A stretch of 64,000 nucleotides of DNA from CAZSAK01 sp964605155 (GCA_964605155.1 CAZSAK010000003.1:1-64000); one strand, 5' to 3'. Counted from the first letter of the stretch, positions 1 through 9,482 are shown. A program made the numbers and translations. The notes: generated from the sequence alone by a model not told the origin.

Positions 1-2816
1 ACGAACTGTGAACCGTCCCAGACAAGGGCGTGTAACCAGTTGGAGGTATTGGATGTCTGTTGGGTCCAGTCGGCCCCATTAAGGCTTGTCAGGACGGTTC
101 CCTGTTCACCGACGGCCACATACAGCGAGCCGTTCCACAGGACATCCTCCAGTTTGATCCGCGAACCGGAAATGATGGACGACCAGTTGATACCGTCCGT
201 ACTGGTGAGAAGCGCACCATTCTGGCCAACCGTAATCAACTGACTGCCATCCCATGTAATCCCTTTCAGGGTATTGGTGGTGCCCGCGGTCTGCGCCGTC
301 CATGTGACACCGTCGGAACTGGTGATGATCGAGCCGCTGTCTTCGGTGACAAACTGCAACTGTGTCTCATCCCAGGTAATTCGGGGTGCGCCCACGGCTA
401 TAAATTGAGTACCGTCCCACGTTACGGCATGTAAGCGATTAGGCGGTGCGAATATCGAGGGATCACTGTCGAGGTCGGTATCCTGATCCGTCCAGGTGAT
501 CCCGTCCGGACTGGTCAGAACCGCGCCGATCAGCGTAGTACTGGTTTCGACAGTGCCGGTGGTGGATGGATCATCGGTAACGATCGTCGCCGATTTCTGT
601 CCCACCACGACAAACCGGGTTCCGTTCCAGACAAGATCGTTGAGGTTGTAGTTAACGCCCGATGTCTGTGCGGTCCAGATGATACCATCGGGACTGGTGA
701 GGATCACACCCCCTTCGCCGACGATTACGAATTGACTGCCATTCCAGACAATACCATGGAGTTCATTCTCTGTATTGGAGGTCAGTAGCGGCAGGTTCCA
801 GTTCGTCCCGTCGGGACTCGTTACAACGGTTTCCCTGTCGCCGACGATGACATACTGACTGCCGTTCCACACCACACTGTTCAATGCCAGGGTGGTGCCG
901 GATGTTTGGCTGGTCCAGGTGATGCCGTCCGGGCTGGTCAGGATGATCCCGCCGGCACCGATGACAATGAACTCGGTGCCGTTCCAGTCAACGCTCGTCA
1001 ACCGGAATGTCGTGCCCGATACTCGTGCGGTCCAGGTGATGCCGTCCGGACTGGTCAGGATTGTGCCCGCATCACCAACGGCCACGTGAAGGGCGCCATT
1101 CCAGATACTGTCGATAAGGCGTCGTGGCGTGCCCGAAGTCTGCTGGGTCCAGGTGATGCCGTCGGGACTGGTCAGGATGATAGTGACATTGGGTGCAACA
1201 GACCTGTCGACACCCCCGACGATCACGTATTGGCCACCGTCCCACACGATGTCATTGAGCTGTACCGGTTCGGTCAGGCCGGAAGCCTGTATCGTCCAGG
1301 TGATGCCGTCGGGACTGGTCAGGATCAGGGCCTGATCACCGATCGCGACATATTCACCGTTGCCGGGTTCCCAGATAATATTCAACAGTACTACGGTGGT
1401 GCCGGAGGTACGGCTTGTCCAGGTGATGCCGTCGGGACTGGTGAGGATAATTCCACCAGAGCCGACAATCGCAAACTGTGAGCCGTTCCAGACAATCCTG
1501 TTCAAGGTTTCAGTTGTGCCCGATGTCTGCAGCGACCAGGTGAACCCATCCGTACTGCCGATGATCGTGCCGACATCGCCCACGGCAACGAAGCGTGTAC
1601 CGTTCCAGATAACATGGCGCAGATTTTCCTGGGTGTTCGAGGTTTGTACCGCCCAGTTCGTACCGTCGGCGCTGGTCATCACGATGCCATCAGAACCGAC
1701 GGCGACAAACAGCGTGCCATTCCAGATCACATCATTGATCTTTTCGAGTGTTTCGGGTTCGCGTTGTGTCCATGTCATGCCGTCGGGGCTTGTCATGATG
1801 ATGCCGGTGGTGCCGATGGCGACATACAGCGAACCGTTCCATGCGACATCGATGAATTTTTTCAGGATGCCAGCGTTCTGCTCCGTCCAGGTAACGGCAT
1901 CGGGACTTGTCAGGATCTCCCCGCGTTCACCGAGCGCGACAAACCGGGTTGTATTCGCAGTGATGGCATAAAGGATGTTGGCGGTACCTGACGTTTGTAC
2001 CGTCCAGTTGACACCGTCGGGACTGGAAAGAATCGTACCCGCGAATCCGGTAATTACAAACTGCGACGTCGTGTTATCCCAGGTAATACCGTGAAGCGTG
2101 TCCTGTGTGTTCGAGGTCCGGCTGGTCCAGGTGACCGCATCCGGACTGGTGAGGACGGTGCCTTGTTCTCCGACCGCAATATATTGCGAGCCGTCCGCAG
2201 CGATATCCCTGAGCCAGTTGGTAGTGCCGGATGTCTGGCTGCTCCAGGTGATGCCGTCCGGGCTGGTCAGGATGACGCCATTCTTACCGGCTGCGACGAA
2301 TTGACCGTTGTCCCAGACCAGGCCATAGAGGGGTTGGGTGGTTCCGGATGACCGGCTGGTCCAGGTGATAGCATCGGTGCTGGTCAGGATGGAACCGTTT
2401 GCGCCGGTCGCGACAAACTGTGTACCATCCCATGCGATCCCGTAAAGCGGTTTTACTGTTCCCGAATTGCGTGAGGTCCAGGCGGTGCCGTTATTGCTGG
2501 TGAGGATGTTGCCGCCATCTCCCGTGGCGACGAATTGCGCCCCGTTCCAGACGATACTCCACAGGTTGCTGGAGGTGCCTGAGGTACGGGATGTCCAGCT
2601 GATCCCGTCGGCACTCGTCAGGATGCTGCCGTTGTCGCCGACAGTGACGAACAGGCCGTTGCCGAAGACTGCGTGCTGAAGGTTATTGCCCTGGGGTACG
2701 GGATTGACCCATGTCCAGTTGACACCCGCGGCGAGACTGATAGGAGAGCTGAGGCAGAAGAACAGTGCGAGACTGATCAGGGAGATTGAAGGTGTACCCG
2801 GTTTACGCCACATCAT
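1..2816 (-). CDS. Large exported Asp-box-like repeat protein (C-terminus cut by window edge)
   Basis: The reverse strand is open from an ATG at 2816 to the window edge, giving at least 938 residues with no stop. The start MMWRKPGTPSISL is followed by a hydrophobic stretch ending near SPISLAAG, a good signal peptide, so the protein is probably exported. The rest is about 21 units of 38 to 48 residues. Each has the pattern W-(N/D)-G-x-x-(F/Y)-V-A-(V/I)-G-x-x-G-x-(I/V)-L-T-S-P-D-G-x-x-W-T. The S-x-D-G-x-x-W core resembles the Asp-box of BNR/sialidase and Ycf48-like beta-propellers but is one residue shorter. No catalytic domain is visible in the part present. I infer one or more beta-propellers used for binding at the surface or in the periplasm. 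No strong ribosome site precedes the start. The function is unknown. Confidence 0.85.
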   Translation of the reverse strand, partial: MMWRKPGTPSISLISLALFFCLSSPISLAAGVNWTWVNPVPQGNNLQHAVFGNGLFVTVGDNGSILTSADGISWTSRTSGTSSNLWSIVWNGAQFVATGDGGNILTSNNGTAWTSRNSGTVKPLYGIAWDGTQFVATGANGSILTSTDAITWTSRSSGTTQPLYGLVWDNGQFVAAGKNGVILTSPDGITWSSQTSGTTNWLRDIAADGSQYIAVGEQGTVLTSPDAVTWTSRTSNTQDTLHGITWDNTTSQFVITGFAGTILSSPDGVNWTVQTSGTANILYAITANTTRFVALGERGEILTSPDAVTWTEQNAGILKKFIDVAWNGSLYVAIGTTGIIMTSPDGMTWTQREPETLEKINDVIWNGTLFVAVGSDGIVMTSADGTNWAVQTSNTQENLRHVIWNGTRFVAVGDVGTIIGSTDGFTWSLQTSGTTETLNRIVWNGSQFAIVGSGGIILTSPDGITWTSRTSGTTVVLLNIIWEPGNGEYVAIGDQALILTSPDGITWTIQASGLTEPVQLNDIVWDGGQYVIVGGVDRSVAPNVTIILTSPDGITWTQQTSGTPRRLIDSIWNGALHVAVGDAGTILTSPDGITWTARVSGTTFRLTSVDWNGTEFIVIGAGGIILTSPDGITWTSQTSGTTLALNSVVWNGSQYVIVGDRETVVTSPDGTNWNLPLLTSNTENELHGIVWNGSQFVIVGEGGVILTSPDGIIWTAQTSGVNYNLNDLVWNGTRFVVVGQKSATIVTDDPSTTGTVETSTTLIGAVLTSPDGITWTDQDTDLDSDPSIFAPPNRLHAVTWDGTQFIAVGAPRITWDETQLQFVTEDSGSIITSSDGVTWTAQTAGTTNTLKGITWDGSQLITVGQNGALLTSTDGINWSSIISGSRIKLEDVLWNGSLYVAVGEQGTVLTSLNGADWTQQTSNTSNWLHALVWDGSQF
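30..2690 (-). repeat. Tandem coding repeats, about 117-123 bp each
   Basis: On the plus strand the core (reverse complement of ATCCTGACCAGTCCCGACGG) recurs near 75, 191, 309, 504, 685, 807, 924, 1041, 1161, 1305, 1428, 1548, 1662, 1782, 1899, 2016, 2139, 2256, 2373, 2487 and 2606. Most steps are 114 to 123 bp. Longer steps near 309-685 and 1161-1305 reflect insertions of extra residues. Several copies (924, 1041, 1161, 1305, 1428, 2256) are almost identical over more than 20 bases, which suggests recent duplication or gene conversion inside the gene. Confidence 0.9.
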
Positions 2817-2920
2817 TCATTATTCGCCGCTTTATTTCTGTGGACGGATGGCAATTGTAACAAACAATTACTATTTATACAGTAATTTTACCCCTCTCCG
2901 CCTGATGCCATACAGTTGTG

Positions 2921-3352
2921 TCAGGACAGCAGCTTACGCAGGTTTTCCATGTAAACCTTTTCATCCGGCAGGGTGTTGTCGCGCTGTGCCTGCCATATCA
3001 TCTCGGCAAGACATTCCATCATCCGGTGTTCGGTTTCGTGTGCGTCATCAAGGCGGCCCGTAAGGGTTGTATAGATATCGACGATACCCTCAGGCCGACG
3101 GCTTGCCAGTTGTTCATGAATCGCAATGTGCATGCTCATGTGCAGGAAGGGATTGGTCTGTCCGACTTCAGGCAGGTAATCACGATCAAGCGAGGCGTCC
3201 TGATCGTTCAACACCTCATGGTATTCGGGATGGTGACGGATGATCTCTGCAATCATCTTCTCGAGCGGTTCCATCGGGACATGTTGTTGCTGTTTCCTCC
3301 ATGCCTCGAAGAACATCCTTCTCAGCTGATTGCGGTCATGACCCGTAAACAT
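2921..3352 (-). CDS. DUF1841 family protein
   Basis: This 143-residue soluble protein begins MFTGHDRNQLRRMFFEAW and has the hallmark HPEYHEVL and H-M-S-M-H-I-A-I-H-E-Q segments of the DUF1841 family of Beta- and Gammaproteobacteria. No signal peptide or membrane segment is present. The many histidines (HMSMHIAIHE and a later H-E-T-E-H-R-M-M-E) could bind a metal, but that is inference; the family has no assigned function. It lies 32 bp downstream of nth in the same direction and may be the last gene of the rnf-nth transcript. Confidence 0.85.
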   Translation of the reverse strand: MFTGHDRNQLRRMFFEAWRKQQQHVPMEPLEKMIAEIIRHHPEYHEVLNDQDASLDRDYLPEVGQTNPFLHMSMHIAIHEQLASRRPEGIVDIYTTLTGRLDDAHETEHRMMECLAEMIWQAQRDNTLPDEKVYMENLRKLLS

Positions 3353-3384
3353 ATCGCAATCCCTGGTTGCAATGTGCGCTGGAA

Positions 3385-4026
3385 CTAGTCAATCACTTTG
3401 GCCTTGTATTCACACAGGTCTTCAATGATACAGGCACCGCAACGCGGCTTGCGGGCGGTGCATATATAGCGGCCGTGCAGGATCAGCCAGTGATGGGCGT
3501 CGTGCCTGAATTCCTGCGGGGTAAACTTCAGCAATTTGTCTTCCACCTCCCGAACGTTCTTACCCTGTGCCAGACCGGTACGATTCGCAACGCGGAAGAT
3601 ATGGGTGTCCACCGCGATGGTCGGTTGCCCGAATGCCGTATTGAGGATGACGTTCGCAGTCTTCCTGCCGACGCCGGGCAGGGATTCCAGGGCCTCGCGG
3701 TCGGCAGGAACCTTGCCGCCATATTTATCCACCAGGATCCTGCAGGTCTTGAGAATATTCGCCGCCTTGCTGTTATAAAGGCCGATCGTCCTGATATATT
3801 GTTTCAGGCCGTCTTCACCCAGCTTTAGAATGGCGCGTGGTGTATTGTTCTGTTTGAACAGGACCTCTGTGGCCTTGTTGACTCCCTTGTCGGTCGCCTG
3901 GGCGGACAGTATCACGGCGATCAACAGTTCAAACGGTGTCGAATAGTGGAGTTCCGTCGTGGGTCGGGGATTTGCCTGCTTCAGGCGCTGGAATATCTGG
4001 CGGCGTTTTTCCGGATTCATGGGCAA
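3385..4026 (-). CDS. nth: Endonuclease III (DNA glycosylase/AP lyase)
   Basis: Endonuclease III removes oxidised pyrimidines and cleaves the abasic site. The 213-residue protein is full length for the family. It has the helix-hairpin-helix LPGVGRKTANV with the catalytic lysine (K122), the catalytic aspartate in AVDTHIFRV (D140), and a C-terminal four-cysteine iron-sulfur loop (C189, C196, C199, C205, spacing C-x6-C-x2-C-x5-C). It follows rnfE by 47 bp, the same order as the rsx-nth operon of Escherichia coli, so it is probably co-transcribed with the Rnf genes. Confidence 0.97.
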   Translation of the reverse strand: MPMNPEKRRQIFQRLKQANPRPTTELHYSTPFELLIAVILSAQATDKGVNKATEVLFKQNNTPRAILKLGEDGLKQYIRTIGLYNSKAANILKTCRILVDKYGGKVPADREALESLPGVGRKTANVILNTAFGQPTIAVDTHIFRVANRTGLAQGKNVREVEDKLLKFTPQEFRHDAHHWLILHGRYICTARKPRCGACIIEDLCEYKAKVID

Positions 4027-4073
4027 CCGCCTTGATGCACCGCCCGACAGAATAAGACAGTCAGTATGCGGAT

Positions 4074-4766
4074 CTATGCCGTTGCACCGGCGTCGACGGG
4101 CATCGTCTGAACGGTTGCGGGTTCGGGTTTCCTGCGTGCATCGATGACATTCTTGATCGCGATCAGTAAGCCGAGGCCCAGAAAGGCACCTGGTGGCAGG
4201 ACCGCAAGCAGAAAACCTTCATAATTATCGAACACCGTTATCGTCAGCCAGTGGCCTGCCTCACCGAACATCAGATTGGCGTGGGCGAACAAGGTACCCT
4301 GTCCCAGCAGTTCACGCATCGCGCCCAATGTGACCAGTACGCCGGTAAAGCCCAGACCCATCGTAAAGCCGTCAACAAAGGATGGACCAACCGCGTTTTT
4401 CGAGGCGAATGCCTCGGCACGCGCAATGATGGAACAATTGGTGACGATCAGGGGTATGAAGATACCGAGGATGTTATACAGTTCGTGGAAGAAGGCATTC
4501 ATGGCGAGTTCGATCGCCGTGACGAACGAGGCGATGACAAGCACGAAGACAGGTATACGGATCTCGGGCCGGACCGCATTGCGGATCAAGGAGACCGTCA
4601 CGTTGGAAAGCACCAGTGTCAACATCGTTGCAAGTCCCAGTCCCAGACCGTTGATGACGGTATTGGTAACGGCCAGCAACGGACACAGGCCGAGGATCTG
4701 CACCAGTGCCGGATTGTTGCTCCAGAGGCCGTCGCGGATGATTGTCGGGTAGCTAACCTGGGTCAT
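4074..4766 (-). CDS. rnfE: Rnf electron transport complex subunit E
   Basis: RnfE is an inner-membrane subunit of the Rnf (Rsx) complex, which couples electron flow between NADH and ferredoxin to ion movement. The 230-residue protein has about six membrane helices. It carries the conserved cysteines C28 (ILGLCPLLAVT) and C111 (IVTNCSII), which in Rnf/Nqr complexes help hold a membrane iron-sulfur centre shared with RnfA. It overlaps the end of rnfG by 14 bp, so the two are translationally close. It is a paralogue of rnfA at 8712-9293. Confidence 0.97.
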   Translation of the reverse strand: MTQVSYPTIIRDGLWSNNPALVQILGLCPLLAVTNTVINGLGLGLATMLTLVLSNVTVSLIRNAVRPEIRIPVFVLVIASFVTAIELAMNAFFHELYNILGIFIPLIVTNCSIIARAEAFASKNAVGPSFVDGFTMGLGFTGVLVTLGAMRELLGQGTLFAHANLMFGEAGHWLTITVFDNYEGFLLAVLPPGAFLGLGLLIAIKNVIDARRKPEPATVQTMPVDAGATA

Positions 4767-5403
4767 GTGCGGTATCCGTAGAGTCCTTGTGGGTTATGAA
4801 CAACTCGTCTCTGTGACTCTTGAAATATTGTAAACTATTATATACCGCCTTGACCACTGCCCGGGGCGTGATAGTGGCGCCGGTAAACTGGTCGAAAATG
4901 CCACCATCGCGCTTCACATGCCAGCCGAGTTCGTCGGGACTGCCCAGCGAATGTCCATGAAAACCCTTGATCCAGTCCGATTTGTCGACATCTACGGCAT
5001 CACCGAGACCGGGCGTTTCATGATGGGATATCACCCGTACACCGAAGATGTTGCCATGATATCCGATTGCCACCAGTAGTTTGATGGTGCCGTTGTAACC
5101 ATCGGGGGCGATGGGCGTGAGGATCGCGGCAACGGGCTTACCGTCCTTTCTCGCCCGATAGACCGTTACCGGTTTGTTGGTGCCGAGAAATTCCTTCGAG
5201 GTCACGGTAATGGTATCGGATGGCAGATCATTGTCATACATGGCCGGCGGCACCATGGTATGCAGACTGCGTAACAACGCCTCGCGTTCGTTGACGGCGA
5301 TGCGTTCGTCGGTCCTGTCATAGGTGTATGCAACCATGCCGGTACCGATGATGGCGAAGATACCCAGCAAAACGGCCGTAACCATCATGTGCCGGATGAT
5401 CAT
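4753..5403 (-). CDS. rnfG: Rnf electron transport complex subunit G
   Basis: RnfG is the periplasm-facing flavin subunit of the complex. The 216-residue protein has one N-terminal membrane helix (residues about 5-27) and a soluble domain ending in the FMN attachment motif F-T-G-A-T-I-T. Thr177 is the expected site of the phosphoester-bound FMN. The segment ETPGLGDAVD is also typical of the FMN-binding domain. The gene sits 5 bp after rnfD and overlaps rnfE. An ApbE-type flavin transferase would be needed to load the flavin; none is in this window. Confidence 0.96.
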   Translation of the reverse strand: MIIRHMMVTAVLLGIFAIIGTGMVAYTYDRTDERIAVNEREALLRSLHTMVPPAMYDNDLPSDTITVTSKEFLGTNKPVTVYRARKDGKPVAAILTPIAPDGYNGTIKLLVAIGYHGNIFGVRVISHHETPGLGDAVDVDKSDWIKGFHGHSLGSPDELGWHVKRDGGIFDQFTGATITPRAVVKAVYNSLQYFKSHRDELFITHKDSTDTAHDPG

Positions 5404-5408
5404 GTGTG

Positions 5409-6482
5409 CTACTCCTTATGCCCGAAGACACGGGGCTTGAAGTAGTAGTCGATGACGGGTACCGTCATGTTCATCAATAATACGGCAAACGCTACCGCAT
5501 CCGGATATCCTCCCCAGGTACGGATGACATAGGTCAGTATACCGATTCCTGCACCGTATACGAGCCTTCCCTGCGGTGTAGTCGAGGCCGTTACGGGATC
5601 GGTCGCGATAAAAAACGCGCCGAGCATCGTCGCACCGCTGAATAGATGAAACAATGGTCCTGCATAGAGATCGGGATTGATCAAGGTGAATAACAATGCC
5701 ATTACCGTGAGTGATGCAATCATGGCGCCGGGGATATGCCAGTTGATCACCTTTTTATACATCAACCACAGGCCACCGAACAGAAAGGCGCCGCCAATCC
5801 ATTCCCATCCGAGGCCGCCGAGTCGGCCGAATATCGGGCTGACACTGAGAATCTCGGTCACCTGTGAGTTGAAGCCGAATTGTTCCCTGATCTCCGCCAC
5901 CGTATTACCGAGGTCGATATGGGTCTTGAGAGAATCCAGCGGTGTTGCCTCCGTCAATGCGTCGAAAGTGATCCCTGCGGGTAATTGATGGGTGAAGATA
6001 TATGTCAGGGTATCGGTGAAACCGAGGTGTACCTCGCTGGTCGAGATCGGCGGCAGCCAGATGGTCATTTCCTTCGGAAACGATATCAGTAACATCACAT
6101 AACCAATCATGGCGGGATTGAACGGGTTATAACCAAGACCGCCGTAAAGATGCTTGGCAACAATGATCGCGAACGCGACGCCGATCAATGTTACCCACCA
6201 GGGCGCCAGTGGAGGGATGGCCATTGCCAGCAATACGGCCGTGACAACGGCACTGCAATCGGTCAGATGGATTCTGACCGGGTATTTACGCAACCAGAGA
6301 ATCATCGTCTCGCTGATCAGCGCGACTGTCACCGCGAGACAAATATTGATTACAACACCCCAGCCGAAGAACCAGACATAGGCGATGATCCCGGGTATCA
6401 TCGCATATATCACCCGTAACATAACCCTGGTGACCGACTCAGGATTATGCGTATGAGGCGATGTAGGCGTGCTGAGGGACAT
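5409..6482 (-). CDS. rnfD: Rnf electron transport complex subunit D
   Basis: RnfD is a polytopic inner-membrane subunit related to NqrB and carries a second covalent FMN. The 357-residue protein has about ten membrane helices and the conserved loops GGLGYNPFNPAM and FFIATDPVTAS. The segment T-E-A-T-P-L (Thr180) matches the region where family members attach FMN. The soluble N-terminus (LSTPTSPHTHNPES) is typical. A 111-bp gap separates it from rnfC upstream, the widest gap within the operon; I see no convincing promoter in it. Confidence 0.95.
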   Translation of the reverse strand: MSLSTPTSPHTHNPESVTRVMLRVIYAMIPGIIAYVWFFGWGVVINICLAVTVALISETMILWLRKYPVRIHLTDCSAVVTAVLLAMAIPPLAPWWVTLIGVAFAIIVAKHLYGGLGYNPFNPAMIGYVMLLISFPKEMTIWLPPISTSEVHLGFTDTLTYIFTHQLPAGITFDALTEATPLDSLKTHIDLGNTVAEIREQFGFNSQVTEILSVSPIFGRLGGLGWEWIGGAFLFGGLWLMYKKVINWHIPGAMIASLTVMALLFTLINPDLYAGPLFHLFSGATMLGAFFIATDPVTASTTPQGRLVYGAGIGILTYVIRTWGGYPDAVAFAVLLMNMTVPVIDYYFKPRVFGHKE

Positions 6483-6593
6483 TATCGTTTACTGTTTGAT
6501 CGACATCGGAATATGTAGCGCGTTATTGTACATCCATGATGGTATAAGTCGCTTTATTATTTTTACCATCACTCCCGTGTTGGAATGCTTGTG

Positions 6594-8150
6594 CTATTCA
6601 GTTGTGTTTTCGGTGTCTCTTTGGGTATTGGCTTCGTTCTTTCTGGAGTGTACCCGCTGCCTGGCGGCCTCGATCTCCTGTTTCGCAGCATCATCCGAAC
6701 GGGCCGGATCATCGTTCTGCAAAGCCGCCTTTTTCTTGTTGCGCCTTGCTTCCCGATCGGCCTTTTCCGTCTCCAACCGTTGGTTGCGAAACTCAAAGCG
6801 TTGCCTGGCGATATCCGCTTTTTCCTTCTCACGTTCCGTTGTCCAGATCTCTCCCTTGGCGAAACGGTAATACTGTACCAGGGGAATATTGCTCGGGCAT
6901 ACATACGAACAACATCCGCATTCGATGCAGTCGAACAGGTTATATTCCTGTACCTTGTCAAATTCCTTGTGTTTGGCATACCAGTATAGTTGTTGCGGCA
7001 GCAGATTGACCGGACACACATCGGTGCAGGCGCCGCAGCGGATGCACGGCATGACCGGTCGCGATTGCGGCAAATCCTCCCGCGCCGCGGCAATGATGCA
7101 ATTGGTGGTCTTTATTACCGGCAGTCGTACATCATGCAGGGCGAACCCCATCATCGGCCCTCCCATGATCAGCCGGTCGATCATGTCGACGTCACCTCCG
7201 CACTGCTCGATCAGCTCACCCATCGGGGTGCCGAATAACACATCGAGATTGCGCGGTTGCTTGACCCCGTTGCCTGTGACGGTTATCAGGCGTGAAATCA
7301 GCGGTTCACCGTGATGGATGATGCGATGAATAGCCGCAACAGTCGCGACATTCTGACACACAACGCCGATGTGAATGGCGAGGCCGTTGCTCGGCACTTC
7401 CTTACCGGTCAAAACCTGGACCAGTTGTTTTTCGCTGCCTTCGGGATAGATGGTAGGGACCTGCCTGACGTGCACGTTCTTTTCATTGCGTGTCGCATAC
7501 ACCATGGATTCATAGGCCTGCGGCTTATTGTCCTCGATCGCAATGATGCATTCCCCGGCATTGAGCGCGTGGCGTACAATGCGCATGCCGGAGACAATCT
7601 CGTCGGCCCTCTCACGCATCAGCATGTCATCGCAGGTGATGAAGGGTTCGCATTCCACGCCGTTGAGGACCAGGGTCCTGACCGGCTGTTTCCCCGGATT
7701 GAGTTTGATATAGGTCGGGAATCCTGCACCGCCCAGCCCGACGATACCCGCCTCGCGCACGATATTACGCAAGGCGCTCGGATCAAGGGATGTGAAATCC
7801 GCTACAGGTGTGCGCTCGATCCAGCGATCCTCACCGTCGGATTCGACTACGATGGACGGGGCGCTCAGGCCCGAAGGGTGAGGGATCGGTTTGGAGTCGA
7901 CTTCGACGATGGTGCCCGATGTCGGCGCGTGTACGGGTGCGCTGACATAACCGGTTGCGCGCGCGATCATTTGACCCTTGAGTACCCTGTCTCCGGGTTT
8001 GACCACAGGTTCGGCGAACTGGCCGATGTGCTGGTTCAGCGGTAACGTCAGCCGTTGCGGCAGATCGGCGTTTGCAACCGGCTCGCGGGTCGATATCGTC
8101 TTGTGTTGTTCAGGGTGTACACCACCATGAAACCGCCACACTTGTGCCAT
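6594..8150 (-). CDS. rnfC: Rnf electron transport complex subunit C
   Basis: RnfC is the cytoplasmic NADH/FMN and iron-sulfur subunit, related to Nqo1/NuoF. The 518-residue protein shows the nucleotide/flavin loop GLGGAGFPTY at about 138-147. Two ferredoxin-type motifs follow, at C369/C372/C375/C379 (C-I-R-C-G-A-C-T-D-V-C-P) and C408/C411/C414/C418. The C-terminal hundred residues are a charged, Lys/Arg/Glu-rich tail of the kind seen, at variable length, in gammaproteobacterial RnfC. Its first base overlaps the last base of rnfB. Confidence 0.97.
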   Translation of the reverse strand: MAQVWRFHGGVHPEQHKTISTREPVANADLPQRLTLPLNQHIGQFAEPVVKPGDRVLKGQMIARATGYVSAPVHAPTSGTIVEVDSKPIPHPSGLSAPSIVVESDGEDRWIERTPVADFTSLDPSALRNIVREAGIVGLGGAGFPTYIKLNPGKQPVRTLVLNGVECEPFITCDDMLMRERADEIVSGMRIVRHALNAGECIIAIEDNKPQAYESMVYATRNEKNVHVRQVPTIYPEGSEKQLVQVLTGKEVPSNGLAIHIGVVCQNVATVAAIHRIIHHGEPLISRLITVTGNGVKQPRNLDVLFGTPMGELIEQCGGDVDMIDRLIMGGPMMGFALHDVRLPVIKTTNCIIAAAREDLPQSRPVMPCIRCGACTDVCPVNLLPQQLYWYAKHKEFDKVQEYNLFDCIECGCCSYVCPSNIPLVQYYRFAKGEIWTTEREKEKADIARQRFEFRNQRLETEKADREARRNKKKAALQNDDPARSDDAAKQEIEAARQRVHSRKNEANTQRDTENTTE

Positions 8151-8704
8151 CAGGCCGGCTTCTCTGTGAGTTCATAAACCGGATACGGCCATGTCCATGT
8201 CGACAGATCCTGTTCTACGGGGACCATCTTGATGCAGTCCACGGGACAGGGTGCTACACAGAGTTCGCAGCCGGTACATTCCTCGGCGATAACGGTGTGC
8301 ATTTGTTTCGCGGCACCGAGTATGGCATCCACGGGACAGGCCTGGATGCACAGGGTGCAGCCGATACAGGTGGGTTCATCGATGACGGCAAGCGTTTTGG
8401 GTTTGATGATGCCGTTTTCCGGATTCAGCGGCTTTGGATCACGATCGAGAAGGTCGGCCAGCGCCTGAATCGTGGCTTCACCACCCGGTGGACACTGATT
8501 GATATCGGCATCGCCGTTGGCAATCGCCTGTGCATAGGGACGGCATCCGGGATAGGTGCATTGTCCGCACTGTGTTTGTGGCAGCAAGGAGTCGATCTGA
8601 TCGACCAGGGGATTGCCCTCGACCTTGAAACGGATCGCCGCAAAGCCCAGCAACAGGCCGAAGACGATACCAAGGATACTCAATGCAAGTACGGCGGTGA
8701 TCAT
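8150..8704 (-). CDS. rnfB: Rnf electron transport complex subunit B (ferredoxin-like)
   Basis: RnfB is the multi-cluster iron-sulfur subunit that exchanges electrons with ferredoxin. The 184-residue protein has an N-terminal membrane anchor (residues about 3-24). A four-cysteine cluster site follows (C46, C49, C54, C71, in LPQTQCGQCTYPGC). Then come two classical 4Fe-4S motifs, C113/C116/C119/C123 and C143/C146/C149/C153. All ligands are intact. It lies between rnfA (7-bp gap) and rnfC (1-bp overlap). Confidence 0.97.
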   Translation of the reverse strand: MITAVLALSILGIVFGLLLGFAAIRFKVEGNPLVDQIDSLLPQTQCGQCTYPGCRPYAQAIANGDADINQCPPGGEATIQALADLLDRDPKPLNPENGIIKPKTLAVIDEPTCIGCTLCIQACPVDAILGAAKQMHTVIAEECTGCELCVAPCPVDCIKMVPVEQDLSTWTWPYPVYELTEKPA

Positions 8705-8711
8705 GTGAACG

Positions 8712-9293
8712 TTATCCTCTGACCAGTCCGGAAAATCCCATGAATGCCAGTGACATCAGGCCGGCGGTTACCAGGGCGATAGCCGGGCCACGGAATGCGA
8801 TCGGCACATCGGCTGCAGCGATGCGTTCGCGCATCGCTGCAAACAGGATCAGTACCATGGAAAAGCCGACGGCGGCCCCGAAACCGTATACGGCGGATTG
8901 AAGAAAGTTAAATTCCTGCTGGACATTGAGCAATGCGACGCCCAGTACTGCACAGTTGGTGGTGATGAGCGGCAGGAAGATGCCCAACACCTTGTATAAA
9001 AGCGGGCTCGTCTTGTGAATGACCATTTCGGTAAATTGCACCACAAAGGCGATGACCAGAATAAAGGTAATGGTGCGCAGATATTCCAGTCCCAGGGGCG
9101 CCAGCAGATAGGTGTTGGCCAGATAGCTGCAGATCGATGACATGGTCAGTACAAAGGTCGTGGCGAGTGCCATACCGGTCGCGGTCTCGAGCTTGCGTGA
9201 TACACCCATAAACGGGCACAGTCCGAGGAATTTCGTCAGTACGAAGTTATTGACCAGTATGGTGCTGACAAGAATGAGGATATATTCAGTCAT
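8712..9293 (-). CDS. rnfA: Rnf electron transport complex subunit A
   Basis: RnfA is the membrane partner of RnfE and the first gene of the rnfABCDGE operon. The 193-residue protein has about six membrane helices and the cysteines C26 (KFLGLCPFMGV) and C114 (ITTNCAVLGV) expected to bind the membrane iron-sulfur centre. The upstream 189 bp before metG should contain the operon promoter. The AT-rich stretch around 9340-9365 could supply it, but I cannot assign it with confidence. Confidence 0.97.
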   Translation of the reverse strand: MTEYILILVSTILVNNFVLTKFLGLCPFMGVSRKLETATGMALATTFVLTMSSICSYLANTYLLAPLGLEYLRTITFILVIAFVVQFTEMVIHKTSPLLYKVLGIFLPLITTNCAVLGVALLNVQQEFNFLQSAVYGFGAAVGFSMVLILFAAMRERIAAADVPIAFRGPAIALVTAGLMSLAFMGFSGLVRG

Positions 9294-9482
9294 GTTAACG
9301 AGATATGGTCTTCGCGGTTAGACAGAAAACTGCATAAGTAATGATATATTATACACACTATATGACCGATTTGAGGGTGGGCGATAAATGGCATTTACCC
9401 ACTAAAATCAGGGTCTAAACGGATCAATCAGACTATATATCTGATATTTGGCTGCTATTTGGATGTTTCAACACGTCATGGG

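Noticed and set aside
40..2679. Many plus-strand open frames in the first 2.7 kb with M-P-S-G-L-V-R or P-G-D-A-V-G-T-G repeats
   Set aside because: They are the complement of the repeat protein on the minus strand, which has a signal peptide and a sensible repeat; the plus frames are short, interrupted and of unlikely composition.
30..2690. Regular spacing of near-identical short sequences, resembling a CRISPR array
   Set aside because: The unit of about 120 bp is coding throughout in one frame and the units between the cores are also similar to each other.
7311..8045. 244-residue plus-strand frame opposite rnfC
   Set aside because: Shadow of a strongly conserved gene; no family features or ribosome site.
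9377..9402. Hairpin GTGGG-TAAAT / ATTTA-CCCAC between rnfA and metG
   Set aside because: The stem has a 3-base bulge and there is no T-run on either strand; too weak to call a terminator or operator.
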